Below, piece after piece: positions 33,194-41,825 of a stretch of DNA of 64,000 nucleotides (position 1 is its first letter; every line of letters starts with the position of its first letter). The stretch covers positions 48,725 through 112,724 of the forward strand of contig NZ_RBDY01000021.1 in assembly GCF_003626575.1 (NCBI RefSeq), in the 5' to 3' direction. A program made the position numbers and the translations under genes. The notes under the pieces were generated by a model. The model was given only the letters and a program-made list of their open reading frames with translations. It searched no databases and was not told the DNA's origin. The stretch is from Streptomyces radicis. GTDB lineage: Bacteria; Actinomycetota; Actinomycetes; Streptomycetales; Streptomycetaceae.

Positions 33194-33895
33194 GCCGCCG
33201 CGCGAGCTTCGCCGCGCGGGCGGCCCCGAGCTTGCGCCCGGACCACCGAACCCCGTCGGTGGGCGTCACGTTGCTCCCGGTGGGCGACCGCGCCGGCAGT
33301 GGTGGGCTTGCGCCCAGGCCGCCAAAACCCGTGGCCGGACGCAGAGTTGCCCCCCGGCGGGCGACCGCACCAGCGATGGTGGGCTTGCGCCCGCACCGCC
33401 GAAACCCGTCGGCAGACACCGAGTTGCCCCCCATGGGCAACCGCGCCAGCGATGGTGGGCTTGCGCCCGCACCGCCGAAACCCGTCGGTGCACGCCGGGT
33501 TGCCCCCGGTGGGCGACCGCGGCGGCGGGCTCGCGCCCCGACCGCCGAAACCCGTCGGCAGACGCCGAGTTGCCCCCCGTGGGCGACCGCGCCAGCGATG
33601 GTGGGCTTGCGCCCGCACCGCCGAAACCCGTCGGCGGACACCGGGTTGCCCCCGGTGGGCGACCACCACCGGCGATGGTGGACCCCTGCCCGTGCGCCGG
33701 TGCGCGGGCTTCGCCGCGCCGGTGGCGTCGCACCCACGAAACCCGTCGGCAGACGCCAGGTTGCCCCCGACGCACGACCACACCGGCAGGGCCCGAGTCC
33801 ACGCCCTCCCGCCGAAACCCGGCCGTGGGCGTTGGGTTGTGCCCGGCAGCGCCCGGGCCCTGCCCGTGGGTCGGTGCGCGAGCCGTGCCGCGCGT
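33194..33895. repeat. Array of eight degenerate, about 76-bp tandem repeats
   Basis: Contiguous units anchored on CGAAACCCGTCGG-like starts at about 33247, 33323, 33400, 33476, 33546, 33622, 33737 and 33813. Most are 76-77 bp apart; one is 70 and one about 115 because of an inserted hairpin. Typical units contain two potential hairpins: GTTGCCC with GGGCGAC, and GGTGGGC with GCCCGCACC. The array is bounded on the left by an 11-bp-stem hairpin (33194-33224) whose GCGCG..CGCGC core recurs near 33703 and 33877. It fills the gap between the 3' end of the gene at 33896 and promoter P3. No spacers, so not CRISPR; the period is not a multiple of three, so not a repeat protein. Confidence 0.85.
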
Positions 33896-36175
33896 TCACT
33901 CGTCCAGGACGGGGGTGTTCGAGAGGAAGCGGTCGATGACGTTGCCGAGCAGGCGGCCCACGGGGGTCTCGCCGTCGGCGTCGTGCAGGGCACCGGCGAA
34001 GGCGATCGATCCGGTCGCGAACACCGCGCCGCCGCCCGCGCGCGGCACCAGGACCAGGTCGGACCGCACCCTCGGGTTGCGGCCGCCGCCCAGGATCCTG
34101 CTGGTCATGTTGAAGTTCTCGCGGGCCTCGAGCATGTCGTCGCTGTGCCCGAAGGACGTCGCGAGAACGACGGCGTCGGGCGACGTCCCGAGCTGCGCGC
34201 TGGCCGAGTCGATCTCGAGCCCCGCGGCGCCGCCCGAGACGCCGTGGCGCCCGAAGTCACGCTCGCCACGGGCGTTCAGGACCCCGTCGAACACCCACGC
34301 GACACGGGGGTCGTCGGTCGCGCGGCGGTAGCCCGCGGACGCCCCGGGATTGCCCGCGGCGACGAACCCGACGCCGAACGTCTTCTGCGGGGCACGCCCT
34401 CGGAAACGCCAGATGCCGCCCGGCTCGCCTGTGAACGACAGGTGGTACTCGCCGGGATCGGCGCACCACGCCTGTGTGCCGCCCCACCGGCGGATCTCGA
34501 TGACCTGCTCGTCGCACGGATCGAACGCCGTGACCCAGTACATCCCGTTGCCGCCCATGGAGAGCAGGCGCCCGCCGGTCGAGGCGTACCCCTCGTAGGC
34601 GTCGAGCATCGGACCGCTCGCGTACTCCGGGTGCGACCCGGTCATCACGGCCGCGTAGCGCGACAGCAGGGCCGCGCCCTCGCGGTGCACGTCGACGTCG
34701 GTGGCGACGTCGAACGCCCGGCCCGTGCGGTCGAGCCAGTCCACGATCTGCATGTCGCCGGTGAACTGCCACACCGGCGCGTTGTGGTCGTAGACGCGCT
34801 CGCGCATCGTGAGGATGGGGCGGCGCCAGCTGGAGTAGAAGACCGGCGAGCCGTCGCCGTGCACCTCGTAGAGCGAGAGGCCGAGCTCGCGGCGGGCGTC
34901 GCGGAACAGCTCGAAGTCGTCGAGCGTGGGCACCATCTGGCTCCACACCTGCGTGCGGGGGCTGTCGACGCCGACGTGGTCGTTGGCGTACGCGAGGTAG
35001 GAGCTCGTCGGCATGACGAGCAGCAGCGGCGCCGTGGCCGAGCCCTCGGGCGGCCCGACGAACACGGGCACGAGGTCCTCCGTGCCGTCGGCCGCCGTGA
35101 GGCGCACGGCGTACACCCCGCTGCGCAGGTCGGGTGGCAGCGCGATGCCGCCCTGCGACGCCCAGCCGCAGTCGGTCAGGTCGTCGCGGTGGAAGTGGAT
35201 CGCCGCGTACGCGTGCGGCGCGAACCGCGCGTCCGTGACCGTGCCGTCCCACCCTGACGCGGTGACGGCGCGGTGCGGGTGGTGCGCCGTCACGCCGTGG
35301 TGGCCGCGCCCGCTGGCGTCCGTGACGCGTGAGGTGGCGGCGACGCCCGCGGGGCCGATGTCCGCGCCCAGATCCCAGGCCGCGACCGCCGCGGGATGCG
35401 CCGCGAGCTCGCGGCGGGAGCCGGTCGCCGAGGCGTCCGCGACGATCACCGGGTTCTCCAGGCGGCCGTCGAAGCTCATCTCGGGGCGGCCGCCCGCGCC
35501 CAGCGAGCGGCACCCCCACAGCAGCGGCCCCCGCGCCGGGACGACGCGCGCGCCGATGACCGCGGCAGCGGTGGCCGTGTCGCCCGGCGGCCCGACGAAC
35601 CGGTTCGACGCGACGGTCCCCGCCGGGGTGACCTCGATCGTGAGCCGCTCGCCCGGACGCCCGGGGATCGTCGCCCTGACCTCGACCCAGCGGCCCGCGG
35701 CGAGCGGTTCGCCGACGGCGAGGCTCACCGGGCCCGCCGTCGTGCACACGCCGACGCACGCCCGCCCGTCGGGCGCGAGCCCGACCCACCAGCCGGTGCC
35801 GTCCGCCGCGTGCGCGAGGGCGACCTGGGGGCCGAACGCGGGGTCGCCCGGCGTCGTCGGCATGAGCGCGAGCGCGACGAGCAGCCCGCCCTTCCCGAGC
35901 GGCGGGACGCCGTCGAACCGCGCGTACGAGCCGGTGGCCGTCCGCTGGTCGATGCCGCGCGCCGCCACGGGCTCGGCGCCGGGCACGTCCTCGGTGCGGC
36001 GGCGGACCCCGGCCGAGGGGATCTCGAGCGCCGACAGCCTGACGAGCTCGCCGCGCCAGTGCGCCGCCGACGTGCTGACGTGCAGCGCGACCGTGTCGCC
36101 CGGGCGGTAGGAGATCCGGTCGGTGTAGCCCATCACGCGCGGCGGTACGACCACGGGGGGTGCTTCCTCGCCCAT
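33896..36175 (-). CDS. N,N-dimethylformamidase large (beta) subunit-like protein
   Basis: A 759-residue protein, about the length of the known N,N-dimethylformamidase large subunit. The N-terminal part (residues about 15-330) contains beta-rich domains including a LamG-like region (MSFDGRLENPVIV, AAWDLGADIG). The C-terminal catalytic half has LLLVMPTSSYLAYAND, LYEVHGDGSPVFYSSWRRPIL, VWQFTGDMQIVDWLDRTG, VMTGSHPEYASGPMLDAYEGYASTGGRLLSMGGNGMYW and FRGRAPQKTFGVGFVAAG. This pattern is specific to the family. The enzyme is a mononuclear iron hydrolase using Tyr and Glu ligands; candidate tyrosines lie in SSYLAYAN and SLYEVH. Third gene of the P4 operon, 16 nt after an amidohydrolase gene. The true substrate may be another N-alkyl amide. 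Confidence 0.78.
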   Translation of the reverse strand: MGEEAPPVVVPPRVMGYTDRISYRPGDTVALHVSTSAAHWRGELVRLSALEIPSAGVRRRTEDVPGAEPVAARGIDQRTATGSYARFDGVPPLGKGGLLVALALMPTTPGDPAFGPQVALAHAADGTGWWVGLAPDGRACVGVCTTAGPVSLAVGEPLAAGRWVEVRATIPGRPGERLTIEVTPAGTVASNRFVGPPGDTATAAAVIGARVVPARGPLLWGCRSLGAGGRPEMSFDGRLENPVIVADASATGSRRELAAHPAAVAAWDLGADIGPAGVAATSRVTDASGRGHHGVTAHHPHRAVTASGWDGTVTDARFAPHAYAAIHFHRDDLTDCGWASQGGIALPPDLRSGVYAVRLTAADGTEDLVPVFVGPPEGSATAPLLLVMPTSSYLAYANDHVGVDSPRTQVWSQMVPTLDDFELFRDARRELGLSLYEVHGDGSPVFYSSWRRPILTMRERVYDHNAPVWQFTGDMQIVDWLDRTGRAFDVATDVDVHREGAALLSRYAAVMTGSHPEYASGPMLDAYEGYASTGGRLLSMGGNGMYWVTAFDPCDEQVIEIRRWGGTQAWCADPGEYHLSFTGEPGGIWRFRGRAPQKTFGVGFVAAGNPGASAGYRRATDDPRVAWVFDGVLNARGERDFGRHGVSGGAAGLEIDSASAQLGTSPDAVVLATSFGHSDDMLEARENFNMTSRILGGGRNPRVRSDLVLVPRAGGGAVFATGSIAFAGALHDADGETPVGRLLGNVIDRFLSNTPVLDE

Positions 36176-36191
36176 CAGCGCCGACCCCCGT

Positions 36192-37814
36192 TCATGCGGC
36201 GAAGACCTCGCGCCCGCCGACGACGGTGCGCAGCACCGCCGCCTCGGCGAGCGCGTCGTCGTCGGCCTCGACCGGGTCGGCGCTCACCTCGACCCAGTCG
36301 GCCAGCTTGCCGGGCGCGAGGCTGCCGCGGACGTCGTCGGCGAAGCAGTAGTAGGCGGAGTCGAGGGTCCACATGCGCAACGCCTGGGCCGGGGTGAGCG
36401 CCCAGCGCGCGCCGAGCGCGCCGGTGCGCGCCCGCACCCGCCGGGTGCGCGCCTGCCACATGCCGAAGAGCGGGGACATCGGGAAGTCGGGGCCGTCGGA
36501 CCCTCCGGCCATGCGCACGCCCGCGGCGGCCCACGCGCCCAGCGGGGCGAGGTCGTCGGCGAGGGCTCCGAAGCGGTCGGCGATGCCCGCGCCGACCCGC
36601 CAGTGCATGGAAGGCTGCGTCGAGAGGACGACGCCGAGGCGGGCCGCGCGCTCCATCGACTCGGCCGAGGGCCACAGATAGGCGTGCATGATCGAGAAGC
36701 GCAGGTCGCGGATCGGGTGACGCAGGTCGGCCCGGTGGAAGCAGTCGAGCACGATCCGCACCGCCTCGTCGCCGACGGTGTGCACGGCGAGCGACCAGCC
36801 GCGGGCCGCGCAGTGGTCGACGAGCGCCTCAAACGTCGCGGTGGAGCAGACCTGCGTGCCGTGGTAGCCGGGCCTCCCCGGCCAAGCGCGGCCGAGCAGC
36901 GCGGTGCCGAAGCCTCCCGTGCCGTCGAAGTACACCTTGAGCGGGCCGATCCGCAGCCGTTCGTCGCCGAAGCCGGTGACGGTGCCGAGCCCGGCCAGGA
37001 ACTCCTCGGGCGGGAGCGCCGTGTCGACCAGGGGCATCGCGAGGGTGCGGAGGGTCAGCGTGCCGCGCGCCCACGCCTCCTGGTACACGGCCAGCTCGAC
37101 CGGCGAGAGCCCGGGCTCGGCGGCGCCCACGACGCCGAGGCTGTGCAGGTGCGCCTGGCCCTCGGCGAGCGCGGCGTGCAGGTCGTCACGGTCGACCGGC
37201 GGCACATGGGAGAAGACCAGGTCGGCCGCGGGCCGCTCGACGAGCACGCCGGTCGGCTCTCCCCCGGCGTCGCGCTCGATCGAGCCGCCCGGCGGGTCGG
37301 GCGTCGAACGGTCGATCCCGCACCGTTCCAACGCCGCCGAGTTGACGATCGCGTCGTGCGTGCGGCGGTCGAGGTAGAGGGCGGTCCCGCCCGAGACGGG
37401 ATCGAGGTCGTGCCGGTCGGGCAGCCGCCCCTCCGCGAGATCCTCGGCGTGGACGTGCAGGCCGACGACGGCCCAGTCGAGGCCGGGGTGGCTCGCCAGC
37501 CAGTCGCGCACGCGCTCGACGATCTCCCGCACAGACCCGGCCTCGGAGATCGTCAGCCGTCGCCGCTCGAGACCGACGACGAGCGTGTGCACATGGGCGT
37601 CGATGAAGCCGGGCAGGACCGTGCCACGGGCCCGCTCGACGCGCGCCGAAGGGCTGAGCGCGCGCAGCGTCGACAGGTCGCCCGTCGTGACGACGCGGTC
37701 GCCGCGCACGAGCATCGCCTCGGCCGAAGGCCGCGCGGCGTCCATCGTCCTGACGCGGCCGCGGACGATCACGTCGCGATCGTCCGCGGCCCTGCCGTTC
37801 AGTCGGCCAGCCAC
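36192..37814 (-). CDS. YtcJ-like metal-dependent amidohydrolase (copy 1)
   Basis: A 540-residue amidohydrolase-superfamily enzyme. The composite beta domain at the N-terminus leads to the metal motif LPGFIDAHVHT. Further ligand regions are LKVYFDGTGGFGTALL, WSLAVHTVGDEAVRIVLD, FSIMHAYLWPSAESM and MAGGSDGPDFPMSPLFGMW (Asp ligand). C-terminus: LAPGKLADWVEVSADP. The GTG start at 37814 overlaps the solute-binding gene by 16 nt; GTG at 37772 would avoid the overlap. These enzymes cleave N-acyl or formamide bonds, but the substrate is rarely known. Paralogue of 40461-41825. Confidence 0.85.
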   Translation of the reverse strand: MAGRLNGRAADDRDVIVRGRVRTMDAARPSAEAMLVRGDRVVTTGDLSTLRALSPSARVERARGTVLPGFIDAHVHTLVVGLERRRLTISEAGSVREIVERVRDWLASHPGLDWAVVGLHVHAEDLAEGRLPDRHDLDPVSGGTALYLDRRTHDAIVNSAALERCGIDRSTPDPPGGSIERDAGGEPTGVLVERPAADLVFSHVPPVDRDDLHAALAEGQAHLHSLGVVGAAEPGLSPVELAVYQEAWARGTLTLRTLAMPLVDTALPPEEFLAGLGTVTGFGDERLRIGPLKVYFDGTGGFGTALLGRAWPGRPGYHGTQVCSTATFEALVDHCAARGWSLAVHTVGDEAVRIVLDCFHRADLRHPIRDLRFSIMHAYLWPSAESMERAARLGVVLSTQPSMHWRVGAGIADRFGALADDLAPLGAWAAAGVRMAGGSDGPDFPMSPLFGMWQARTRRVRARTGALGARWALTPAQALRMWTLDSAYYCFADDVRGSLAPGKLADWVEVSADPVEADDDALAEAAVLRTVVGGREVFAA

Positions 37815-38893
37815 GCCGTGTACCAGTTGAGCAGCTCCTCGGTCGCCTCGGCGCGGGCCTCCGAGTCCTGGTGGACCACGGTGGTGTGCCCTGGCGCGGT
37901 GACCAGGCCTTCCTGGACGTCCTCGGGGATGAACTCGTACGCCTCGGGGTTGCCGGGCCCGTAGTGGGTCAGCCCGGCGAACTCCGCCTGCCGCTCGGGG
38001 TCGTGGAAGTACTCGGTGAGCGCGAGGATGTTCTCGGCGTTGGGCGCTTCCTTGGGGATGGCGATGACGTTGGGCGACACGACCGCCTGCTCCCAGGAGA
38101 CGGTGACGTCCTGGCCCGCGTTGCGCAGGGCCGAGAACTGGCCGCTGGGCCCCATGGCGATGGCCGCGGTGCCCGAGACGAGCAGCTGCTGGATCTCCGG
38201 GTACGACGTGTAGAAGACCATGTCGGGGCGCAGCTCGTCGAGCTTCGCCGAGCAGCGTTCGAAGTCGAGCGGGTACAGCTGGTCGGGCGCGACGCCGTCG
38301 GCGAGCAGCGCGATCTCGCACGAGCTGTCGTAGCTTCCCGGGGTGCCTGGCCAGGCGCGCTTGCCCGGGTAGGTCTCGACGTCCCAGAAGTCCGCCCAGG
38401 TCTCGGGGCCGCCGTCGGGGAAGGTGTCGGTGAGGTAGCCCTGGGCGTGGCCGACGTAGAACGTGCCGAACGCGTACGCGCGGATGTTCTCGGGCAGCGC
38501 CTCGTCCTGGTACTCCTCGGGGATCTGCACGAGCGTGTCCATGTTGGCGTACACCAGGTCGAGCCCGACATGCGTCGCGTCGTAGTCGCCGGGCCCGCCG
38601 GAGATCATCTCCTCCTGCATGGCGTCGTTGACCACGACGGAGACGACGTCGACGCCGGTGTCCTCCGTGAACGGGGCGAAATAGATCTCCTGGCGGGCCT
38701 CGTTGGTGGGACCGCCGAAGTCGGACCAGATGATCTCCCCGCTGAGCCCGGACGCGTCGTCGCCCGCCCCCGACTCCTCGGCACATCCGGCCAGCAGCAC
38801 CAGCGCCGCGGCGACGGCGACGCCCGCGGCCCCGCGGCGTCGGCGTCGTGTGAAGGGGCGTGTGAGGGGTGGTCGTGTGAAGGGTGCATGCAT
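37799..38893 (-). CDS. ABC transporter solute-binding lipoprotein, PotD class (copy 2)
   Basis: A 364-residue lipoprotein. A basic start with a repeated TRPP/TRPFTRRRR leads to a signal peptide ending VLLAGC. The mature domain (EIIWSDFGGPTNEARQEIYFAPFTEDTGVDVVSV) is homologous to copy 1 along its whole length (ETYPGKRAWPGTPGSYDS, ALLADGVAPDQLYPLDFER, SYPEIQQLLVSG). It differs by two cysteines at DSSCEIALL and FERCSAK, where copy 1 has Tyr and Ala, possibly a disulfide. GGAGGT eight nt before ATG 38893. First gene of the P4 operon with an amidohydrolase and the formamidase-like protein. Presumably feeds the same permeases as copy 1. Confidence 0.9.
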   Translation of the reverse strand: MHAPFTRPPLTRPFTRRRRRGAAGVAVAAALVLLAGCAEESGAGDDASGLSGEIIWSDFGGPTNEARQEIYFAPFTEDTGVDVVSVVVNDAMQEEMISGGPGDYDATHVGLDLVYANMDTLVQIPEEYQDEALPENIRAYAFGTFYVGHAQGYLTDTFPDGGPETWADFWDVETYPGKRAWPGTPGSYDSSCEIALLADGVAPDQLYPLDFERCSAKLDELRPDMVFYTSYPEIQQLLVSGTAAIAMGPSGQFSALRNAGQDVTVSWEQAVVSPNVIAIPKEAPNAENILALTEYFHDPERQAEFAGLTHYGPGNPEAYEFIPEDVQEGLVTAPGHTTVVHQDSEARAEATEELLNWYTAWLAD

Positions 38894-38919
38894 GGGACCT
38901 ACCTCCGAGCTCACCGATA

Positions 38920-38948
38920 TTGGATCCAAAGTATGGACTACAGGATCC
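38920..38948. promoter_or_regulatory. GntR-type operator pair P4
   Basis: TTGGATCCAA (38920-38929, perfect 10-bp palindrome) and CAGGATCCCG with GGATCC at 38943-38948, core centres 21 bp apart. It lies 27 bp upstream of solute-binding copy 2. The minus-strand spacer contains CATACT, a -10 candidate. Confidence 0.8.
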
Positions 38949-38961
38949 CGACGGGTTCCGT

Positions 38962-40464
38962 TCATGTTGCGGGAACGTTGCCGGTTCGCGGAACGACGGA
39001 GCCCGGCGCGGCGCGGACATGGCCGAGGACGGCTTCGACGGCCGCGCCGATCGCGAGCAGGCGCGCGTCCTCGCGCGACGGCCCCACGAGCTGCATCCCG
39101 ACGGGCAGCCCTTCGGGGGTGAAGCCCGCGGGCGTCGTCAGCACGGGGTGCCCGGTGACGGTCAGCCGACAGGCCGTGCGCTGCCACGCGAAGTAACGCC
39201 CGAGGCGCACGCCGTCGATCTCCTCGACCCACTCCACGTCGGACGGCGGCGCGACCACGGGCGTCGCCGGGTAGGCGACGGCGTCCACGTCGTCGAGCAC
39301 GGCGGCCGTGGCGCGGAACAGCTCCGTCCGCCTGGCCAGCGCGCTCGCGAGCGCGTCCGCCGGGATACGGCGGCCCTCGGCGACGTTGCGGAGGTAGTCG
39401 TCGCGCAGGCCCGCACGGCCCGCGTGGGGCCCGCCGTCGGCGCCGAAGCCGAACAGCTCGATGGCCTCCCAGCACGCGTCCGCGCCCGCGAGGTCGGGCT
39501 CGACGTCGACGACGGTGACGCCCGCGGCCTCGAGCGCCCGGCGCGCCTCGGCGTGGACCGCGCGCACGTCGGGGGCGATCGGCAGCCCGCCGACGTCGGG
39601 GCTCCAGGCGATGCGCAGCCGGGCCGGGTCGAGGTCGGCGTCGAGGTCGGCCACGCGGCCGAAGGCGGCGGGATCGTCCACCCAGGACAGCGGCCAGCGC
39701 GGGTCGCGGCCCACGATGCCGGAGAGCAGCAGCGCCGCGTCCCTGGAGTCGCGCGCCATCGGGCCGAGCACGACGTGGGGGTTCCACGCGTCGCCAGGGC
39801 GACCGCTCGGCACCGTCCCCGGCGTGGGCCGCAGCCCCACGACGTTGCAGAACGCGGCCGGGAAACGGATGCTGCCGCCGCTGTCGGAGCCGTCGGCGAT
39901 CGGCAGCAGCCCCGCGGCGAGCGCGGCGGCCGCGCCCCCGCTGCTGCCGCCCGCGTGCCGGGCGGGGTCCCAGGGGTTGCGGGTCGTGCCGCGCACGGAG
40001 TTGAAGGTCAGCGTGCCGAGGCCGAACTCCGGGGTGTTCGTCTTCCCCACGATGAGCGCGCCGGACGCGCGCAGGCGCTCGGCGAGCACGCTGTCGCGGG
40101 TCGCGGGGCGCGCGTCGCGGTAGGCGGCGGAGCCATGCGTCGTCGGCAGCCCCGCGACGTCCATGAGGTCCTTGACGGCGGTCGGCAGGCCGTGCAGCGG
40201 GCCGAGGTCGTCGCCGCGCGCGACGGCCAGGTCGGCGTCCGCCGCCATGCGCAGCGCCGTGGACCCGGGCACCCGCGCGACGATCGCGCGCAGCCCATCG
40301 ACGCCCTCGTCGATCTCGTCGACGCGCGCGAGGTGGTGCCGCATCACCTCGACCGCCGACAGCTCGCGGCGGGCGATCGCGGCGGCGAGCTCGCGCGCGG
40401 GCCAACGGTGCAGGGGAAGGCCGCCCGTGACGCCCGTGACGGTGTTCGCCGCCGAGCCCGTCAT
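38962..40464 (-). CDS. Amidase-signature family amidase
   Basis: A 500-residue amidase with the Ser-cisSer-Lys triad: Lys98 in AVKDLMD, the cis-Ser around 174 in HAGGSSGGAAAALAAGLLPIADGSD, and nucleophile Ser198 in SDSGGSIRFPA. LVGKTNTPEFGLG is also typical of the GatA/amidase group. Hydrolyses carboxamides to acid and ammonia or amine. ATG at 40464 overlaps the stop of the preceding amidohydrolase, so it is the last of ten genes under P5. The start region carries a doubled 9-bp repeat (40422-40439) encoding VTGVTG. Confidence 0.9.
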   Translation of the reverse strand: MTGSAANTVTGVTGGLPLHRWPARELAAAIARRELSAVEVMRHHLARVDEIDEGVDGLRAIVARVPGSTALRMAADADLAVARGDDLGPLHGLPTAVKDLMDVAGLPTTHGSAAYRDARPATRDSVLAERLRASGALIVGKTNTPEFGLGTLTFNSVRGTTRNPWDPARHAGGSSGGAAAALAAGLLPIADGSDSGGSIRFPAAFCNVVGLRPTPGTVPSGRPGDAWNPHVVLGPMARDSRDAALLLSGIVGRDPRWPLSWVDDPAAFGRVADLDADLDPARLRIAWSPDVGGLPIAPDVRAVHAEARRALEAAGVTVVDVEPDLAGADACWEAIELFGFGADGGPHAGRAGLRDDYLRNVAEGRRIPADALASALARRTELFRATAAVLDDVDAVAYPATPVVAPPSDVEWVEEIDGVRLGRYFAWQRTACRLTVTGHPVLTTPAGFTPEGLPVGMQLVGPSREDARLLAIGAAVEAVLGHVRAAPGSVVPRTGNVPAT

Positions 40465-41825
40465 CGCGCGTCACCCGCCCCGGCCGGGCCCGCCGCCGAG
40501 AACACCGTGCGCCCGCCGACCTCCGTGCGCAGCACGCGCAGGGCGCGCAGCCCGTCCGCCCCGACGGCCGACGGGTCCGCCGACCACAGGGTCCAGTCCG
40601 CGAGCGCGCCGCCGCGCAGCACGCCCCGCCTCCCGTCGGCGAGGCTGGCGTGGGCGGCGCCGACGGTGTACGCGGCCAGCGCCTCCTCCACCGTGATCGC
40701 CTCGTCGAGGCTGAGCGGCACGTCCGAGCCGTCGACGCGCCGGGTGACCGCCTGCCACATCAGCAGGCGCGGGTCGAACGCGAAGAACGGGCCGTCGGAG
40801 CCGAACGCCACGACGGCCCCGGCGTCGATCCAGCTGCGCACGGGGTTGGCGCGCTCGGCGCGGTCCCCGAGGCGCTCCCGCAGCCCGCGGCCGTTGTGCC
40901 AGATGATCGAGGGCTGCACCGAGGCCACGACCCCGCACCGCGCCGCCGTCACCAGGTCGTCCCGGCGTGGCTCGAGGTAGGCGTGGATGAGCTGGAAACG
41001 CCGCTCGCGCACCGCCGCGCCCGCGGCGGCGAACTCCCGCGTCACGGCCTCGATGGCCGCGCCGCCCACCGCGTGCGCGCCGACGCCCCAGCCGCGCTCG
41101 GCGCAGAAGCGCACCAGCCGGGCGAGGTCGTCGTCCGCCATCCGCCGCAGCCCGCGGTAGCCGGAGTCGTCCCAGGGCTCGTGGAGCAGCGCCTGGCCGC
41201 GCAGCCCCTCGCCGTCGACATAGATCTTGATGGGGCCGATCCGCAGCGCGTCGTCGCCGAAGCCGGTCGAGACGCCCGTGCCCACCAGGTGGCCGATCAC
41301 GGCGTCGATGTCCGGTGTCTCGGCCGAGCCGGGCTCGAGGTAGGGCATCGCCACCGTGCGCATCGTCAACGCGCCGACGCGGTGCGCCTCCTGGTAGCCG
41401 CGCATCTCGTCGATCGTCACCGCGGGATCCACGACGCCGGTGAAGCCGAGCGCGTGCAGCAGCGGCTGCACGCGGCGCAGCCCGGCGACCCGCTGGTCGA
41501 GCGTGGGCTCGCCGCCCGGCCATGTCTCCTGGCCCGATGTGCGCCGCATCGCCTCGGCGTACGCGTCGGCGTCCGCGTCGGCCGCCAGGTGGGCGAGCGC
41601 CTTCAGGCCGCCCCGCTGCATGTGCAGGTGCGCGTCGATGAGGCCGGGCAGGATCACGCCGTCGTGCGGGTGCTCGGGCGTGCCGGGAGGCACCGCGGCG
41701 CGCACCTCGTCGACGCTCCCGACGGCGACGACGCGACCGGCCGCGACCGCGAGCGCCGAGGCGCGCGGCCTGCGCGGGTCCATCGTGACGACGGGCGCGA
41801 TGTGGACGACGGGCGCGGCGCTCAC
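40461..41825 (-). CDS. YtcJ-like metal-dependent amidohydrolase (copy 2)
   Basis: A 454-residue amidohydrolase. Metal motif LPGLIDAHLHM, then IKIYVDGEGLRGQALL, WGVGAHAVGGAAIEAV, FQLIHAYLEPRRDDL and VAFGSDGPFFAFDPRLLMW. C-terminus: GGALADWTLWSADPSAV. Same family and motif order as 36192-37814 but shorter by about 85 residues, mostly in the first half. GTG start at 41825 in a GTGA overlap with the preceding gene; stop overlaps the amidase start. Expected cytoplasmic amide or cyclic-amide hydrolase of unknown substrate. Confidence 0.85.
   Translation of the reverse strand: MSAAPVVHIAPVVTMDPRRPRASALAVAAGRVVAVGSVDEVRAAVPPGTPEHPHDGVILPGLIDAHLHMQRGGLKALAHLAADADADAYAEAMRRTSGQETWPGGEPTLDQRVAGLRRVQPLLHALGFTGVVDPAVTIDEMRGYQEAHRVGALTMRTVAMPYLEPGSAETPDIDAVIGHLVGTGVSTGFGDDALRIGPIKIYVDGEGLRGQALLHEPWDDSGYRGLRRMADDDLARLVRFCAERGWGVGAHAVGGAAIEAVTREFAAAGAAVRERRFQLIHAYLEPRRDDLVTAARCGVVASVQPSIIWHNGRGLRERLGDRAERANPVRSWIDAGAVVAFGSDGPFFAFDPRLLMWQAVTRRVDGSDVPLSLDEAITVEEALAAYTVGAAHASLADGRRGVLRGGALADWTLWSADPSAVGADGLRALRVLRTEVGGRTVFSAAGPAGAGDAR

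Noticed and set aside
33194..33895. CRISPR array
   Set aside because: Units are contiguous and degenerate along their length, without unique spacers, and no cas genes are nearby.
33149..35257. Long open frames through the repeat array as repeat proteins
   Set aside because: The period (mostly 76 bp) is not a multiple of three, so the reading frame changes at each unit, and several frames are open at once only because of high GC.
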